Assembly: GCA_002632325.1 (NCBI GenBank)
Contig: NSJK01000011.1
Coordinates: 1-64,000, forward strand
Source of the DNA: Lysobacterales bacterium
Lineage (GTDB): Bacteria; Pseudomonadota; Gammaproteobacteria; Xanthomonadales; Rhodanobacteraceae
Reading direction: 5' to 3'
DNA length: 64,000 bases
Part shown: piece after piece, positions 38,512-49,303 of the stretch
Layout of the letters: each line of letters starts with the position of its first letter
Position numbering within the stretch: position 1 is the first letter of the stretch
Made by a program: the position numbers and the translations under genes
The notes under the pieces: model-generated
Database searches by the model: none
Seen by the model: the letters and a program-made list of their open reading frames with translations, nothing else
Told to the model about the DNA's origin: nothing

Positions 38512-38543
38512 AAACCCACCGCCCTGACGCCACAGGGCGGTGG
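38512..38543 (-). terminator. Terminator at the end of the dcw cluster
   Basis: A perfect 11-bp stem CCACCGCCCTG/CAGGGCGGTGG with a 6-base loop (38516-38543) lies 119 bp beyond the ftsZ stop. On the minus strand it is followed by GTTTC. It should separate lpxC from the division operon. The rest of 38365-38661 is the lpxC upstream region; no promoter in it was convincing. Confidence 0.8.
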
Positions 38544-38661
38544 TGGGATGGAAGCTGCGGATCGATCCAGCGCAGGCCGACGACTCCGAGGCGGCCGCTC
38601 CCCATCGGAGCGGACCGTCGTTGGGTCGACGGCCGGAACGTGCCGGTGCGTCGAACCTGCC

Positions 38662-39849
38662 TCAGTCCGCCTGACGGCGCAGGAAGGCGGGGATGTCGAT
38701 GTAGTCGATGGCGCGCTCGGGCTGCGCGGCGGCGACTTCGGCGGCCGCACGCATCGCCTGACCGGGAATGCCCAGATAGTCCTCGACCACCTGACCGGTG
38801 GTGCCGTCGCGCTTGATCACGCGGATCGGCGGCCGCGCCGTCTCGCGCAGGTCGCGCATTTCGCGCGGCAGCGGCTGGCGCGCCACTGCACGGTTGATGC
38901 CGGTTGCGACCACCGTGACGCGGACTTCGTCCTTGAGCTCGGGGTCGAGCGCCGAGCCGACCACCACGGTTGCATCCTCGCTGGCGAACTCGTTGACGAC
39001 CTGGCCGATGTCGTCGAATTCGCGCATGGTGAGGTTCGGGCCATGGGTGACGTTGACGAGGATGCCGCAGGCGCCGGCGAGATTGACGTCGTCGAGCAGC
39101 GGATTGTTGATTGCCGCCTCGGCCGCCGCGACCGCGCGGTCGTCGCCCTTGGCCGTGCCCGAGCCCATCATCGCCATGCCCATCTCGCTCATCACCGTAC
39201 GCACGTCGGCGAAATCGACATTGATCAGGCCCGGCCGCGTGATGAGGTCGGCAATGCCCTGCACCGCGCCGAGCAGCACGTCATTGGCCTGCTTGAAGGC
39301 GCTGAGCAGGGTCACGTCGCGACCGAGCACGGTGAGCAGCTTCTCGTTGGGCACGATGATCAGCGAATCGCAGTATTGCGACAGATCCTCGATGCCCTTG
39401 AGTGCGACCTGCATGCGCCGGCGTCCCTCGAACGGGAACGGCTTGGTGACCACGGCCACGGTGAGGATGCCCATTTCCTTGGCGAGCTGGGCAACCACCG
39501 GCGCGGCACCGGTACCGGTACCACCGCCCATGCCGGCGGTGATGAAGGCCATGTCGGCGCCCTGCAGCAACTCGACGATGCGTTCGCGATCTTCGAGCGC
39601 GGCCTGGCGGCCGACTTCGGGATTGGCGCCCGCACCCAGACCCTTGGTGACGTTGGCACCCAGTTGCAGGGTGTACTTGGCACCGCTGCTGCGCAGTGCC
39701 TGCGCATCAGTGTTGGCGCAGACGAAATCCACGCCATCCACACCCGCGTGCACCATGTGGCTGACCGCGTTGCCGCCGCCACCGCCCACACCCACCACCT
39801 TGATTACCGCATTGGGTGACATCTTCTCGACGAATTCAAAACTGGCCAT
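38662..39849 (-). CDS. ftsZ: Cell-division GTPase FtsZ
   Basis: This 395-residue tubulin homologue polymerises into the Z-ring. [13 protein letters not shown] binds nucleotide, the tubulin signature [10 protein letters not shown] lies near residue 105, and [11 protein letters not shown] and DDVNLAGA support polymer contacts. The extreme C-terminus [11 protein letters not shown] is the conserved peptide that binds FtsA and ZipA. There is a 189-bp gap to ftsA, the largest in the cluster, so ftsZ probably has an extra promoter of its own. I could not pick one confidently. Confidence 0.98.
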   Translation of the reverse strand: MASFEFVEKMSPNAVIKVVGVGGGGGNAVSHMVHAGVDGVDFVCANTDAQALRSSGAKYTLQLGANVTKGLGAGANPEVGRQAALEDRERIVELLQGADMAFITAGMGGGTGTGAAPVVAQLAKEMGILTVAVVTKPFPFEGRRRMQVALKGIEDLSQYCDSLIIVPNEKLLTVLGRDVTLLSAFKQANDVLLGAVQGIADLITRPGLINVDFADVRTVMSEMGMAMMGSGTAKGDDRAVAAAEAAINNPLLDDVNLAGACGILVNVTHGPNLTMREFDDIGQVVNEFASEDATVVVGSALDPELKDEVRVTVVATGINRAVARQPLPREMRDLRETARPPIRVIKRDGTTGQVVEDYLGIPGQAMRAAAEVAAAQPERAIDYIDIPAFLRRQAD

Positions 39850-40038
39850 GCTCCCATCCTCCGCAATTGTCGTTATGTGTTTCTCGTTTCAGGATGCGTG
39901 ACACTCCGCGTCCGCTCCCTCCGACGATGGCTGGCGTGCCATCGCTTGCGACCGTTTCGGTCGCTCGCTGCGCGTCCTGCGCCGCGTTGCTGCCTGCGCG
40001 GATCGGCCCCCGTGCCGATGCCGCCCAGTCTCAACTCA

Positions 40039-41274
40039 TCAAAACTCGCCCTTGAACCAGGTCGAAACCCGGCCCCACAAACCACTGACCGCCGAACTTG
40101 CACCTGCCGCGGGGCTGCGCACCGCGCCGCTGCGACTGCCGTAGATCAAAAGACCCACACCGGTGGCCTGCATCGGATTGGCGACCACGTCGGCGAGGCC
40201 GGTCACGTGCTGGGGCGTGCCCAGACGCACCGGCATGTGGAACAGTTCCTCGGCCAGATCGAGCGCACCTTCCATGCGCGCCGCACCGCCCGTGAGCACG
40301 ATGCCGGCGCGCACCAGCGGCTCGCAGCCGCTGCGCTGCAGGTCGGCCTGCACCATCTCGAAGATTTCCTCGTAGCGCGGCTGCACCGCCTCGGCGAGGT
40401 TCTGCCGTGCCAGCCGGCGCGGCGGACGATCGCCGACGCTAGGCACCTGGATGGTTTCCTCGGCATGCGCGAGCTGGGCCAGCGCACAGGCGTAGCGCAC
40501 CTTGAGCTCTTCCGCATGCGCGGTCGGCGTGCGCATGAGGTGCGCGATGTCGGAAGTCACCTGATCACCGCCGATCGCCAGCGAGGTGGTGTGGCGCAGT
40601 GCGCCGCCGGTGTAGATCGCGATGTCGGTGGTGCCGGCGCCGATGTCGACCATGCACACGCCCAATTCGCGTTCGTCCTCGGTGAGTACCGCGCGCGCCG
40701 AGGCGACCGCGGAAGGCAGCATTTCATCGACCTGCAGGCCGCAGCGGTTGATGCACTTGCTGATGTTCTGGATCACGCTGGCCGCGCCGGTGACCAGATG
40801 CACGTTGGCCTCCAGACGCACACCGAACATGCCGACCGGATGGCGGATGCCTTCCTGACCGTCGATCAGATATTCCTGCGGCTCGCGGTAGAGCACGTTG
40901 CGATCGGCCGGAATCGCGATCGCGCAGGCCGAATTGAGCACGGCGTCGAGGTCGGCGGCTGACACCTCCTTGTCGCGGATCGGTGCGGTGCCGTGCGAGT
41001 TCTCGTCCTTGATGTGGTTGCCCGAGATCGAGGCATACACCGAACGGATCTGGCAACCGGCCATGAGCTCGGCTTCCTCGATCGCACGCTGGATCGAATG
41101 CACGGTCGATTCGATGTCGACCACCACGCCGCGCTTGAGACCATGCGCCGGATGCGTGCCGACGCCGATGATCTCGACCGCTTCGCCGGGCGCATGCTCA
41201 CCGACGATGGCAACGATCTTGGAAGTGCCGACGTCGAGGCCGACGATGAGGTTTTTGTCGGTCCTGGATTTCAT
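40039..41274 (-). CDS. ftsA: Cell-division protein FtsA
   Basis: This 411-residue actin-like protein tethers FtsZ to the membrane. GLDVGTSKIVAIVGE is the phosphate-1 loop, DIGAGTTDIAIY the phosphate-2 loop, and GIVLTGGAARMEG the adenosine loop. The C-terminal WGRVSTWFKGEF is the amphipathic membrane-targeting helix. ATG at 41274 overlaps the ftsQ stop (ATGA). The frame extending to 41565 lies inside ftsQ. Confidence 0.97.
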   Translation of the reverse strand: MKSRTDKNLIVGLDVGTSKIVAIVGEHAPGEAVEIIGVGTHPAHGLKRGVVVDIESTVHSIQRAIEEAELMAGCQIRSVYASISGNHIKDENSHGTAPIRDKEVSAADLDAVLNSACAIAIPADRNVLYREPQEYLIDGQEGIRHPVGMFGVRLEANVHLVTGAASVIQNISKCINRCGLQVDEMLPSAVASARAVLTEDERELGVCMVDIGAGTTDIAIYTGGALRHTTSLAIGGDQVTSDIAHLMRTPTAHAEELKVRYACALAQLAHAEETIQVPSVGDRPPRRLARQNLAEAVQPRYEEIFEMVQADLQRSGCEPLVRAGIVLTGGAARMEGALDLAEELFHMPVRLGTPQHVTGLADVVANPMQATGVGLLIYGSRSGAVRSPAAGASSAVSGLWGRVSTWFKGEF

Positions 41275-42086
41275 GGGCTGGGGAACCTGGTCAGGGAAAA
41301 CGGAATCCGCACATCGGCGAGCATCGGCAGGCGAGCTGACACGGCGGCGACCGGCTTGGCAGCGCTCACGCCGCCTGCAGGCAAGGCGGCTTCGGCCGGC
41401 CACGCCACCGCGAAGCCGTTGGCGTAGCGCAGATCGACATGCTGCGGCGGCTGCGCATGCGAGCCGGACAGGCGTGGCCAGACATCGAGAAAGCGCTGCA
41501 GGCGCGCAATGCGCTGCTCGCGACCGACGTCGATCGTGGTGCCTGCGGCCAGACCGATGCGCCAACCGTCGCGCGGTGACACATGGACGGCCTGGATCAC
41601 CATGCCGGCGGCCGCGAACTCGGGCTGGTATTGCGCGTAGAAGCGCAGGATGTCGTCGATGCGATCATCAGGCCCCGACAGGCGCGGCAGGCTTTCCAAT
41701 CCGACCGCATCGCCTGCCGCGAACAGCTTGCCGTTGCGGTTGACGAGGCGATCACCGCTCCAGCGCGCATAAGGCTGCTGCTCGTGGATGACCAGCTCGA
41801 TGGTGTCGGGCCAGCGCTTGCGCGCCTCGACGCGCTCGACCCACGGCAGACGCGCGATCGCATCACGCATCGGCCCGAGCCGGGTGGCGAAGAATCCCTT
41901 GCCGAGGAAGGGCTGCGCCGCGGCACTGATCTGCTCGGAGCTGACATGGTCGAACTGCGCGCTCACCGACAGGCGCGTCACCGGCCAGCGATCGACCGCG
42001 AACCAGCCCTGCAACACACCCAGCACCGGCAGCGCGACCAGGGCCAGCGCCAGCAGCCAAGCGAGCAGCTTGACGGCGCCGTTCAT
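41271..42086 (-). CDS. ftsQ: Cell-division protein FtsQ
   Basis: This 271-residue bitopic protein has a short cytoplasmic tail, a membrane helix at about 6-28, a POTRA domain ([20 protein letters not shown] and [20 protein letters not shown]) and a beta domain. It links FtsL/FtsB to the early divisome. ATG at 42086 is preferred over 42146, which lies within ddl. Both ends overlap neighbours by four bases. Confidence 0.95.
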   Translation of the reverse strand: MNGAVKLLAWLLALALVALPVLGVLQGWFAVDRWPVTRLSVSAQFDHVSSEQISAAAQPFLGKGFFATRLGPMRDAIARLPWVERVEARKRWPDTIELVIHEQQPYARWSGDRLVNRNGKLFAAGDAVGLESLPRLSGPDDRIDDILRFYAQYQPEFAAAGMVIQAVHVSPRDGWRIGLAAGTTIDVGREQRIARLQRFLDVWPRLSGSHAQPPQHVDLRYANGFAVAWPAEAALPAGGVSAAKPVAAVSARLPMLADVRIPFSLTRFPSP

Positions 42087-43081
42087 GGCTTGCCTCCGCT
42101 GCCGTTCGCATCGCTTTCGAGGCTGGTCTCCAGCACGCGCCAGCACAGGCTGCGGAAATCGATGCCGATCTGCTGCGCGGCCTTGGGCACCAGCGAATGA
42201 CTGGTCATGCCCGGCGCGGTGTTGACCTCGAGCAGGAAGTTGCGGCCTTCGCGATCACGCATCACGTCGACGCGACCCCAGCCGCTGCAGCCGAGCGCAT
42301 CGAATGCGGCCAGTGCGAGTGCGCCGAGCTCGCGTTCGGCCGCACCGTCCAGACCCGGGCACAGATACTGGGTGTCTTCGGCCACGTACTTGGCGTGGTA
42401 GTCGTAGAACTCGCCCTTGGGCACGATGCGGATCGAGGGCAAGGCGCTGCGCCCGAGGATCGCCACGGTGAGTTCCATGCCGACGATCATTTCCTCGACC
42501 AGCAGATCGCCCGGATAGCGCGCCGCGAGTTCGGCGGCGCCATCGAGATCGGCATCACGGAACACGCGCGAGACGCCCACGCTCGATCCTTCGCAGGCGG
42601 GCTTGACGATTACCGGCAAGCCGAGCGAACGTGCGGCGGCATGCACATCACCGGCGCCATCGCGTTTGCGCAGGGCAACGAATCGCGGCGTCGGCAGACC
42701 TTGGGCAATCCACACCTGCTTGCTGCGCACCTTGTCCATCGACAGCGCCGAGCCGAGCACGCCCGAGCCGGTGCACGGCACGTGCAGCGATTCGAGTGCG
42801 CCCTGCAGCACGCCGTCCTCGCCGCCGCCGCGCTGGCCGTGGAGGATGTTGAACACGCGCGCGTAGTGGCCGGCACGCAGCGCATCGAGCAAGGCAGGAA
42901 TGCCATCGACCGCATGCGCATCGACGCCAAGTTCGCGCAAGGCGGCGAGCACGTTGCGGCCCGAGTCGAGCGAGACCTCGCGCTCGGCCGACTGCCCGCC
43001 CATGACCACGGCGACGCGACCGAAGGCCTTGGCATCACTCACGCGTGGGGCGGGCATGCTGGCATTGGTTCGGTTGGACAT
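42083..43081 (-). CDS. ddl: D-alanine--D-alanine ligase
   Basis: This 332-residue ATP-grasp enzyme makes the D-Ala-D-Ala dipeptide for peptidoglycan. [17 protein letters not shown] is the N-terminal signature, [18 protein letters not shown] the family HG motif, [17 protein letters not shown] the ATP-binding strand, and [16 protein letters not shown] the metal site. ATG at 43081 overlaps the murC stop (ATGA) and is preferred over the GTG one codon upstream. It corresponds to DdlB of E. coli by position. Confidence 0.97.
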   Translation of the reverse strand: MSNRTNASMPAPRVSDAKAFGRVAVVMGGQSAEREVSLDSGRNVLAALRELGVDAHAVDGIPALLDALRAGHYARVFNILHGQRGGGEDGVLQGALESLHVPCTGSGVLGSALSMDKVRSKQVWIAQGLPTPRFVALRKRDGAGDVHAAARSLGLPVIVKPACEGSSVGVSRVFRDADLDGAAELAARYPGDLLVEEMIVGMELTVAILGRSALPSIRIVPKGEFYDYHAKYVAEDTQYLCPGLDGAAERELGALALAAFDALGCSGWGRVDVMRDREGRNFLLEVNTAPGMTSHSLVPKAAQQIGIDFRSLCWRVLETSLESDANGSGGKP

Positions 43082-44520
43082 CACGCAGCTCCCGCGGATC
43101 GCAACTGACCCGCTGCCGCGAGCTCGCTCGCCACCGCGCCGATGTCACCGGCACCCAGTAGCAAGAGCAGATCGCCATCGCGCAGCAGCGGCGGCAGGGT
43201 CGCTGCCAGTTCGCGTGGATGGCTGATGAAGACCGGATCGACCTTGCCGCGCACGCGCACCGCACGTGCGAGCGCACGACCATCGGCGTTGCTGATCGGC
43301 GCTTCGCCGGCCGGATAGACCTCGGTGAGCACGAGCACGTCGGCATCGGCGAGCACGGTGGCAAAGTCATCGAGCAGATCGCGTGTGCGCGAGTAGCGAT
43401 GCGGCTGGAACGCCACCACGAGGCGCCGCTGCGACCAGCCACTGCGCGCGGCCGCGAACACTGCGGCCAATTCGCGCGGGTGATGACCGTAGTCGTCGAC
43501 GAGCAGCGCATGACCGCGATCGAGCGCGAGCTCACCGCGCAGCTGGAAGCGCCGACCCACACCCTGGAACTGCGCGAGCGCGCGCTGCATCGCCGCAGCA
43601 TCGATGCCGAGCTGCCAGCCCACCGCGCAGGCAGCCAGCGCGTTGAGCACGTTGTGGCGTCCCGGCAGGTTGAGCTGCACCGCGACCGGTTCGGCGTCGG
43701 GCAGATGCAGGGTGAAGTTGGTCGAACGGCCGTCCTGGCGCAGATCGCTCGCGCGCACATCAGCGGCAGCATCGATCGCGTAGGTCAAGGTGCGGCGATT
43801 GGTCTCGCGTGCAAGCACCGCGACATGAGCATCGTCGGCGCACAGCACCGCCACGCCATAGAACGGCAGTCGATGCAGGAATTCGGCGAAGGCCTTGCGC
43901 ACGCGCTCGAAATCGCCGCCGTAGTTTTCCAGATGATCGGCGTCGATGTTGGTGACGATCGCGATCACCGGCGAAAGCAGCAGGAAGGAGCCATCCGACT
44001 CGTCGGCCTCGGCCACCAGATACTCGCCACTGCCCAGTCGCGCATTGGCGCCAGCGGCGATCAACTGGCCGCCGATCACGAAGGTCGGGTCGAGGCCGGC
44101 CTCGGCGAGCACGCTCGCGGTGAGGCTGGTGGTGGTGGTCTTGCCATGCGTGCCGGCGACCGCGATGCCGCGACGGAAGCGCATCAGTTCGCCGAGCATT
44201 TCCGCGCGCGGCACGATCGGAATGCGCCGCTCGCGTGCGGCGAGGAGTTCGGGGTTGTCGGGCTTGATTGCGCTCGACACCACCAGCACGTCCGCGTCCG
44301 CGACATGTTCGGCGGCATGGCCGCGCTCGATGCGTGCGCCCAACGCGGCCAGACGCTGCGTGGTCGCGTTGTCGGCCTTGTCCGAACCCGACACCGCATA
44401 ACCGAGATTGCACAGCACCTCGGCGATGCCGCTCATGCCGACGCCGCCGATGCCGACGAAGTGGACGCGGCGGAAGTCCTGCATGATGTCGCCATGTTGC
44501 TGGAGGCGAACCGGCGTCAT
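43081..44520 (-). CDS. murC: UDP-N-acetylmuramate--L-alanine ligase MurC
   Basis: This 479-residue Mur ligase adds L-Ala to UDP-MurNAc. [17 protein letters not shown] binds [22 protein letters not shown] is the P-loop, [10 protein letters not shown] and HPREL/DDYGHHP follow. The length is close to E. coli MurC (491). ATG at 44520 overlaps the murG stop by four bases. Confidence 0.97.
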   Translation of the reverse strand: MTPVRLQQHGDIMQDFRRVHFVGIGGVGMSGIAEVLCNLGYAVSGSDKADNATTQRLAALGARIERGHAAEHVADADVLVVSSAIKPDNPELLAARERRIPIVPRAEMLGELMRFRRGIAVAGTHGKTTTTSLTASVLAEAGLDPTFVIGGQLIAAGANARLGSGEYLVAEADESDGSFLLLSPVIAIVTNIDADHLENYGGDFERVRKAFAEFLHRLPFYGVAVLCADDAHVAVLARETNRRTLTYAIDAAADVRASDLRQDGRSTNFTLHLPDAEPVAVQLNLPGRHNVLNALAACAVGWQLGIDAAAMQRALAQFQGVGRRFQLRGELALDRGHALLVDDYGHHPRELAAVFAAARSGWSQRRLVVAFQPHRYSRTRDLLDDFATVLADADVLVLTEVYPAGEAPISNADGRALARAVRVRGKVDPVFISHPRELAATLPPLLRDGDLLLLLGAGDIGAVASELAAAGQLRSAGAA

Positions 44521-45599
44521 GCGCTGGCCTCCAGACAGAGGTCGGCAATGCGGCGCGCGGCATCGGGCTTGGCCAGCATACGTGCGGCGCTGCCCATCGA
44601 TTGCAGGCGCGAACGCACCGACAGGCGCTCGAACGCGGCGCCGAGGCGCTTGACGAAGTCATCGCCCTCGGCGACCAGCACCGCGCCACCGGCGGCGACC
44701 ATCGCGCGCGCGTTGCGTGTCTGGTGATCGTCGACCGCATGCGGATAGGGCACGAGGATCGCAGGCGCACCCGCGGCTGCGAGCTCGGCGAGCGTCAACG
44801 CACCGGAGCGACAGATCACCAGATCGGCCCATTCGTAGGCGGCGGCCATGTCGTCTTCGAACGGCACCACCTGGGCATCGATCTGCGCCGCCAGATACGC
44901 GGCCTTGGCCTTGTCGAAATGTCGCTCGCCGCACTGGTGGCGCACCACCACCGGCAGTTTCGATCCACGCCGGCGCAGCACTTCGGGCAGCGCGACATTG
45001 AGACTCTGCGCGCCTTGACTGCCGCCGAGCACGAGCAGCCGCAAGGGGCCGCTGCGGGTGGTGTAGCGCTGCGCCGGTGGCGGCAACGAGGAAATCGAGG
45101 CGCGCACCGGATTGCCAACCCATTCGCCGCGCTCGAACACGCCCTCGAAGCCGGTGAGCACACGCGTGGCACGGCGAGCGAGCAGCTTGTTGGTGATGCC
45201 GGCGATGCTGTTCTGCTCATGCACGACGAGCGGAATCTTCGCCATCTGCGCGGCGATGCCACCGGGCGCAGCGGCAAAGCCTCCCATCGACAGCACGCAG
45301 CGCGGCGTGTGCTTCTTGAGCAGCCCGCGTGCCGCAAGCGTTGCCGCCAGCAAGCGAAACGGCATCGTCAACATCGTCACGATGCCCTTGCCGCGCAGTC
45401 CGCCGATGTTGAGCGTTTCCAGCACGAGGCCATGGCGCGGAACCAGGCGCGTCTCGAGCCCGCCTTTGCTGCCGATCCACACCACCGGCACGCCGCAGGC
45501 GCGCAGTTCTTCGGCCACCGCGAGGCCCGGGAAGATGTGTCCGCCGGTGCCGCCGGCCATGATCATCACCGGGCCGCTGCCCTTGTTGACCGGCTTCAT
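44517..45599 (-). CDS. murG: UDP-GlcNAc transferase MurG
   Basis: This 360-residue GT-B enzyme converts lipid I to lipid II at the inner face of the membrane. [19 protein letters not shown] is the N-terminal G-loop, [17 protein letters not shown] the acceptor region, [12 protein letters not shown] the second G-loop, and [20 protein letters not shown] the UDP-GlcNAc site. ATG at 45599 overlaps the ftsW stop. A frame extending to 46733 runs across ftsW and is spurious. Confidence 0.97.
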   Translation of the reverse strand: MKPVNKGSGPVMIMAGGTGGHIFPGLAVAEELRACGVPVVWIGSKGGLETRLVPRHGLVLETLNIGGLRGKGIVTMLTMPFRLLAATLAARGLLKKHTPRCVLSMGGFAAAPGGIAAQMAKIPLVVHEQNSIAGITNKLLARRATRVLTGFEGVFERGEWVGNPVRASISSLPPPAQRYTTRSGPLRLLVLGGSQGAQSLNVALPEVLRRRGSKLPVVVRHQCGERHFDKAKAAYLAAQIDAQVVPFEDDMAAAYEWADLVICRSGALTLAELAAAGAPAILVPYPHAVDDHQTRNARAMVAAGGAVLVAEGDDFVKRLGAAFERLSVRSRLQSMGSAARMLAKPDAARRIADLCLEASA

Positions 45600-46804
45600 G
45601 GCCGCACCCCGATCGCCTGACGTTCTTCGACCAAGGCCATCATCGCGTTGTCGGCGCGGCTGACTTCGTAGCTCACCCGCAACAGCAAACCGATTGCCGC
45701 GCAGGTCATGATCACGCTCGAACCGCCCGAGCTGATCAAGGGCAAGGTCAAGCCCTTGGTCGGCAGCACACCGAGGTTCACGCCGATCGACACCAACGCC
45801 TGCAGTCCGATCATCAAGGACACGCCGAAGGCGCAGAACGCGGCGAAGTGGCGGTTCTGTTCCAGCGCACGCATGCCGATCACGAAGCCGCGACCGACCA
45901 GGGCGGCGAACAACACCAGCACCAGCACGATGCCGGCGAAACCGAGCTCCTCGGCCAGCACCGCGAGAATGAAATCGGTATGCGCTTCGGGCAGGTAGAA
46001 CAGCTTCTGCACCGAGCCGCCGAGACCGACGCCGAACCACTCGCCGCGACCGACCGCGATCAGCGCCTGCGTCAACTGGAAACCATCCTTGAACGGATCG
46101 GCCCAGGGATCGAGGAAGGAAGTCAGACGCTTGACGCGATAGTCCTGGCCGAAGGCAATCCAGCCCACCAGCGGCAAGGCGGCAGCCGCGAGGATGGCGA
46201 GGTCGCGCAGGCGCGCACCGCCCAGCCAGACCATGCCCATCACCACCGCCATCAGCAGCGTCGCCGAACCGAAGTCGGGCTGCGCGAGCAGCAAGCCGGC
46301 AAACAGCGCGGCGATTCCGAGCGGCTTGATCACGCCCAGAAGATGCGTCTGCAGATTCTCGCGATGGCGCACGAGGTAGCTCGACATGTACACCACGAGC
46401 AGCACCTTGACCGCCTCCACCGACTGGAAGCCGAACGGTCCGAGGCGGATCCAGCGCCGCGCCCCGTTGATGCGTGCACCGATCATCGGCACGAACACCA
46501 GAGCCAGCAGCAGCGCCGCGAGCAGCAGCAACAGCGGCGCCTGCCGCTCGAGCCAGCCCAGATCGGTGCGCGTCGCGACCAGCGCCGCGGTCAGGCCGAT
46601 GGCGAGAAACACGAGATGGCGCTTGAGATAGTAGAAGGCGCCGATGTGCTCGCCGTCGGCGACCGCGATCGAACTCGAGGCCACCATCACCAGCCCCAGA
46701 CTCGCCAGCGCGCAGGCGAGCACGATCAGCCACGGATCAAAGCGTCCGGGAGCGCTGTCGATGCGCTGTGCCTGATTCTCGCTGGTGGGCGTGAACAGCA
46801 GCAT
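45596..46804 (-). CDS. ftsW: SEDS peptidoglycan glycosyltransferase FtsW
   Basis: This 402-residue membrane protein with about ten helices polymerises lipid II at the septum together with FtsI. WADPFKDGFQLTQALIAVGRG and AHTDFILAVLAEELGFAG are family signatures, with the catalytic-type aspartate in the periplasmic loop region, and KGLTLPLISSGGSS is near the C-terminus. Start and mraY stop overlap by one base (TGATG). Confidence 0.96.
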   Translation of the reverse strand: MLLFTPTSENQAQRIDSAPGRFDPWLIVLACALASLGLVMVASSSIAVADGEHIGAFYYLKRHLVFLAIGLTAALVATRTDLGWLERQAPLLLLLAALLLALVFVPMIGARINGARRWIRLGPFGFQSVEAVKVLLVVYMSSYLVRHRENLQTHLLGVIKPLGIAALFAGLLLAQPDFGSATLLMAVVMGMVWLGGARLRDLAILAAAALPLVGWIAFGQDYRVKRLTSFLDPWADPFKDGFQLTQALIAVGRGEWFGVGLGGSVQKLFYLPEAHTDFILAVLAEELGFAGIVLVLVLFAALVGRGFVIGMRALEQNRHFAAFCAFGVSLMIGLQALVSIGVNLGVLPTKGLTLPLISSGGSSVIMTCAAIGLLLRVSYEVSRADNAMMALVEERQAIGVRP

Positions 46805-47937
46805 CAGCGCACCTTGAGCGTGGCAAGGCCGATGAGCATCAGCACCACGCTGATGATCCAGAAGCGCACGATCACGCGCGGCTCGGGCCAGCCCTTGAGT
46901 TCGAAGTGATGGTGGATCGGCGCCATGCGAAAGATGCGCTTGCCGCGCAGCTTGAAGCTGCCGACCTGCAACATCACCGACACCGTTTCCATCACGAACA
47001 CGCCGCCCATGATCAGCAGCACCACTTCCTGACGCACGATCACCGCGACGCAGCCGAGCGCGGCGCCGAGCGCGAGCGCGCCGATGTCACCCATGAACAC
47101 CTGCGCGGGATAGGTGTTGAACCACAGGAAGCCCAGGCCCGCGCCGGCCATCGCACTGCAGAAGATCGCCAATTCGCCGGCACCGGGAATCGCCGGGATG
47201 CCCAGGTACTCGGAGAACACGCGGTTGCCCGCCACGTAGGCGAACACGCCCAGCGCAGTCGACACCAGTACGCAGGGCATGATCGCCAGACCATCGAGGC
47301 CGTCGGTGAGATTGACCGCGTTGGAGAAGCCGACCACGATCAGATAGGCCAGCAGCAGAAAGGCCGCCGCGCCGAGCCAGAGCCACGGCGAGCCGCCCTG
47401 CAGCAGCTCGTTCAGACTGCCCAGCGGAATCTGAGCCTGCTTGAGGATCGGCAGATAGAACGTGGTCGCCGCGGGCGTATCCGCACTGACGTAGAGAAAC
47501 ACCGCCACGCCGAGCCCGAACAGCGATTGCCAGAAATACTTCCAGCGTGCGGCGAGGCCCCGGCTGTCCTTGAGCACGAGCTTCTTGTAGTCGTCGTAGA
47601 AGCCGATCGCGCCGAACGCGAACAGCACCAGCAGACACAACCAGACGAAGCGATTGCGCAAGTCGGCCCACAGCAGAGTCGAGGCGGCGATCGATGCAAT
47701 GATGAGCGCGCCGCCCATGGTCGGCGTGCCGGCCTTGGACAGGTGCGACTGCGGGCCATCGCTGCGCACCACCTGCCCGGCCTTGAGCGCGGCAAGTTTG
47801 CGGATCAGCGCCGGCCCGGCCAGAAGCGACACCGCGAGCGCGGTGAGCGCGCCCATGATCGCGCGGAACGTGAGGTACTGGAACAGATGCAAGCTGCTGA
47901 TGTGTCCACGCAGCAGGTCGGCCAGTTCAAGCAGCAT
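46804..47937 (-). CDS. mraY: Phospho-MurNAc-pentapeptide transferase MraY
   Basis: This 377-residue polytopic enzyme makes lipid I from UDP-MurNAc-pentapeptide and undecaprenyl phosphate. Catalytic aspartates lie in GFYDDYKK and [10 protein letters not shown], and the [11 protein letters not shown] motif is near the C-terminus. It is slightly longer than E. coli MraY (360) because of a longer periplasmic loop around residues 150-180. ATG at 47937 overlaps murF by 11 bp. Confidence 0.97.
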   Translation of the reverse strand: MLLELADLLRGHISSLHLFQYLTFRAIMGALTALAVSLLAGPALIRKLAALKAGQVVRSDGPQSHLSKAGTPTMGGALIIASIAASTLLWADLRNRFVWLCLLVLFAFGAIGFYDDYKKLVLKDSRGLAARWKYFWQSLFGLGVAVFLYVSADTPAATTFYLPILKQAQIPLGSLNELLQGGSPWLWLGAAAFLLLAYLIVVGFSNAVNLTDGLDGLAIMPCVLVSTALGVFAYVAGNRVFSEYLGIPAIPGAGELAIFCSAMAGAGLGFLWFNTYPAQVFMGDIGALALGAALGCVAVIVRQEVVLLIMGGVFVMETVSVMLQVGSFKLRGKRIFRMAPIHHHFELKGWPEPRVIVRFWIISVVLMLIGLATLKVR

Positions 47938-49303
47938 GTCGGTTCCCCCCGTTGCTGCCAGACGCACCCAGAAGTTCGCGCACGACCTTGTCCATCGCCG
48001 ACGAGCGCGAACCCTTGATCAAGGCGATCACGCCGGCGTGCAATTCGCCGCGCAAATGCGCGATCAAGTCGGACTGGCTGGAGAAATGCTGCGCACCGGC
48101 GCCGAAGCTCTCGACCGCAGCACGGCTGAGAGTGCCGACCGCAAGCAGCTTGTTGATGCCGCCGCGCTTGGCCAGCGCACCGACCTCGCCGTGCAGACGC
48201 TGCGCATCGGGCCCCAGTTCGGCCATGTCGCCCATCACCAGCACGCGCTCGCCGCTCTCCGCAGCGAGGGTGGCGATCGCGGCCGCGAACGAACCCGGAT
48301 TGGCGTTGTAGCTGTCGTCGATCAACTGCGCGCCCGAGGCATGCGCGATGCGCGCGAGCCGTCCGGCCACCGGCGGCGCACTTTCCAGGCCCGCCTTGAT
48401 CGTTGCCAAGGGCACGCCCAGACCAAACGCGAGCGCACTCGCGGCGAGCGCATTGGCGATGTTGTGGCGGCCGCGCAAGGGCAGTTCGATTTCGATGCCG
48501 CTGCGCGGTGTGAGCAGGCGGAAACGACCCTGCTCGGCGACGCCCGGATCGACTGCGGCGCCGATCTCGACACTGCGCAGCAGGCCATAACGAATCAGGC
48601 GACGCCCGCGCGCGAGCACGCCGAAATAGTCTGCGAAGGCCTCGTCGGCATTGATCACCGCAAGCCCATCGGCCGGCAAGGCGCGGTAGATCGCACCCTT
48701 GGTTTCGGCCACGCCCTGCAAGCTGCCGAGCCGCTCCAGATGCGCGGGCGCGACGTTGTTGACCAAGGCCGCATCGGGCTGGGCGATGCGCGCGAGATAG
48801 GCGATGTCGCCGGGCTTGCCGGCACCCATTTCGAGAATCGCGTATTCGGTGTCGGCCGGCATCGCCAGCAAGGTCAGCGGCAGTCCGATCTCGTTGTTGA
48901 AATTGCCGGCGTTGACGTGGGTGCGACCGTGCCGCACGAGGATCGAGGCGAGCAGGGTCTTGACCGTGGTCTTGCCGTTGGAGCCGGTGATGCCGATCAC
49001 GCGCGCGTTGCTGCGCCGGCGCACCGCATGCGCGATGTCGCCCAGCGCGAGTTGGCTGTCGGCGACCAGAATCTGCGGCAGGTCGAGGTCGAGCGCACGC
49101 TCGACCAGCAACGCTGCGGCGCCATTGCGCACAGCATCGGCGGCGAAATCATGGCCATCGTGTTGCTCGCCGCGCAAGGCGATGAACAAGGCACCCGGCA
49201 TCGGCTGGCGACTGTCGATGGCGACGCCGCGCAGCGGCACGTCGCTGCCCTGCAGACGGCCCTTGCTCCAGCGGGCTATGTCGGCACTCGTGCAGTTCAG
49301 CAT
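47927..49303 (-). CDS. murF: UDP-MurNAc-tripeptide--D-Ala-D-Ala ligase MurF
   Basis: This 458-residue Mur ligase adds D-Ala-D-Ala to the tripeptide precursor. [20 protein letters not shown] is the P-loop, [13 protein letters not shown] and [13 protein letters not shown] follow, and [15 protein letters not shown] lies in the third domain. ATG at 49303 overlaps the murE stop by seven bases. Confidence 0.97.
   Translation of the reverse strand: MLNCTSADIARWSKGRLQGSDVPLRGVAIDSRQPMPGALFIALRGEQHDGHDFAADAVRNGAAALLVERALDLDLPQILVADSQLALGDIAHAVRRRSNARVIGITGSNGKTTVKTLLASILVRHGRTHVNAGNFNNEIGLPLTLLAMPADTEYAILEMGAGKPGDIAYLARIAQPDAALVNNVAPAHLERLGSLQGVAETKGAIYRALPADGLAVINADEAFADYFGVLARGRRLIRYGLLRSVEIGAAVDPGVAEQGRFRLLTPRSGIEIELPLRGRHNIANALAASALAFGLGVPLATIKAGLESAPPVAGRLARIAHASGAQLIDDSYNANPGSFAAAIATLAAESGERVLVMGDMAELGPDAQRLHGEVGALAKRGGINKLLAVGTLSRAAVESFGAGAQHFSSQSDLIAHLRGELHAGVIALIKGSRSSAMDKVVRELLGASGSNGGNRHAA

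Noticed and set aside
39877..40962. 361-codon open frame opposite ftsA
   Set aside because: It lies antisense to well-conserved ftsA and has shadow-like His/Arg composition.
45600..46733. 738-codon frame joining an upstream region to murG
   Set aside because: The first half is a shifted-frame shadow of ftsW, and murG has its own ATGA-coupled start.
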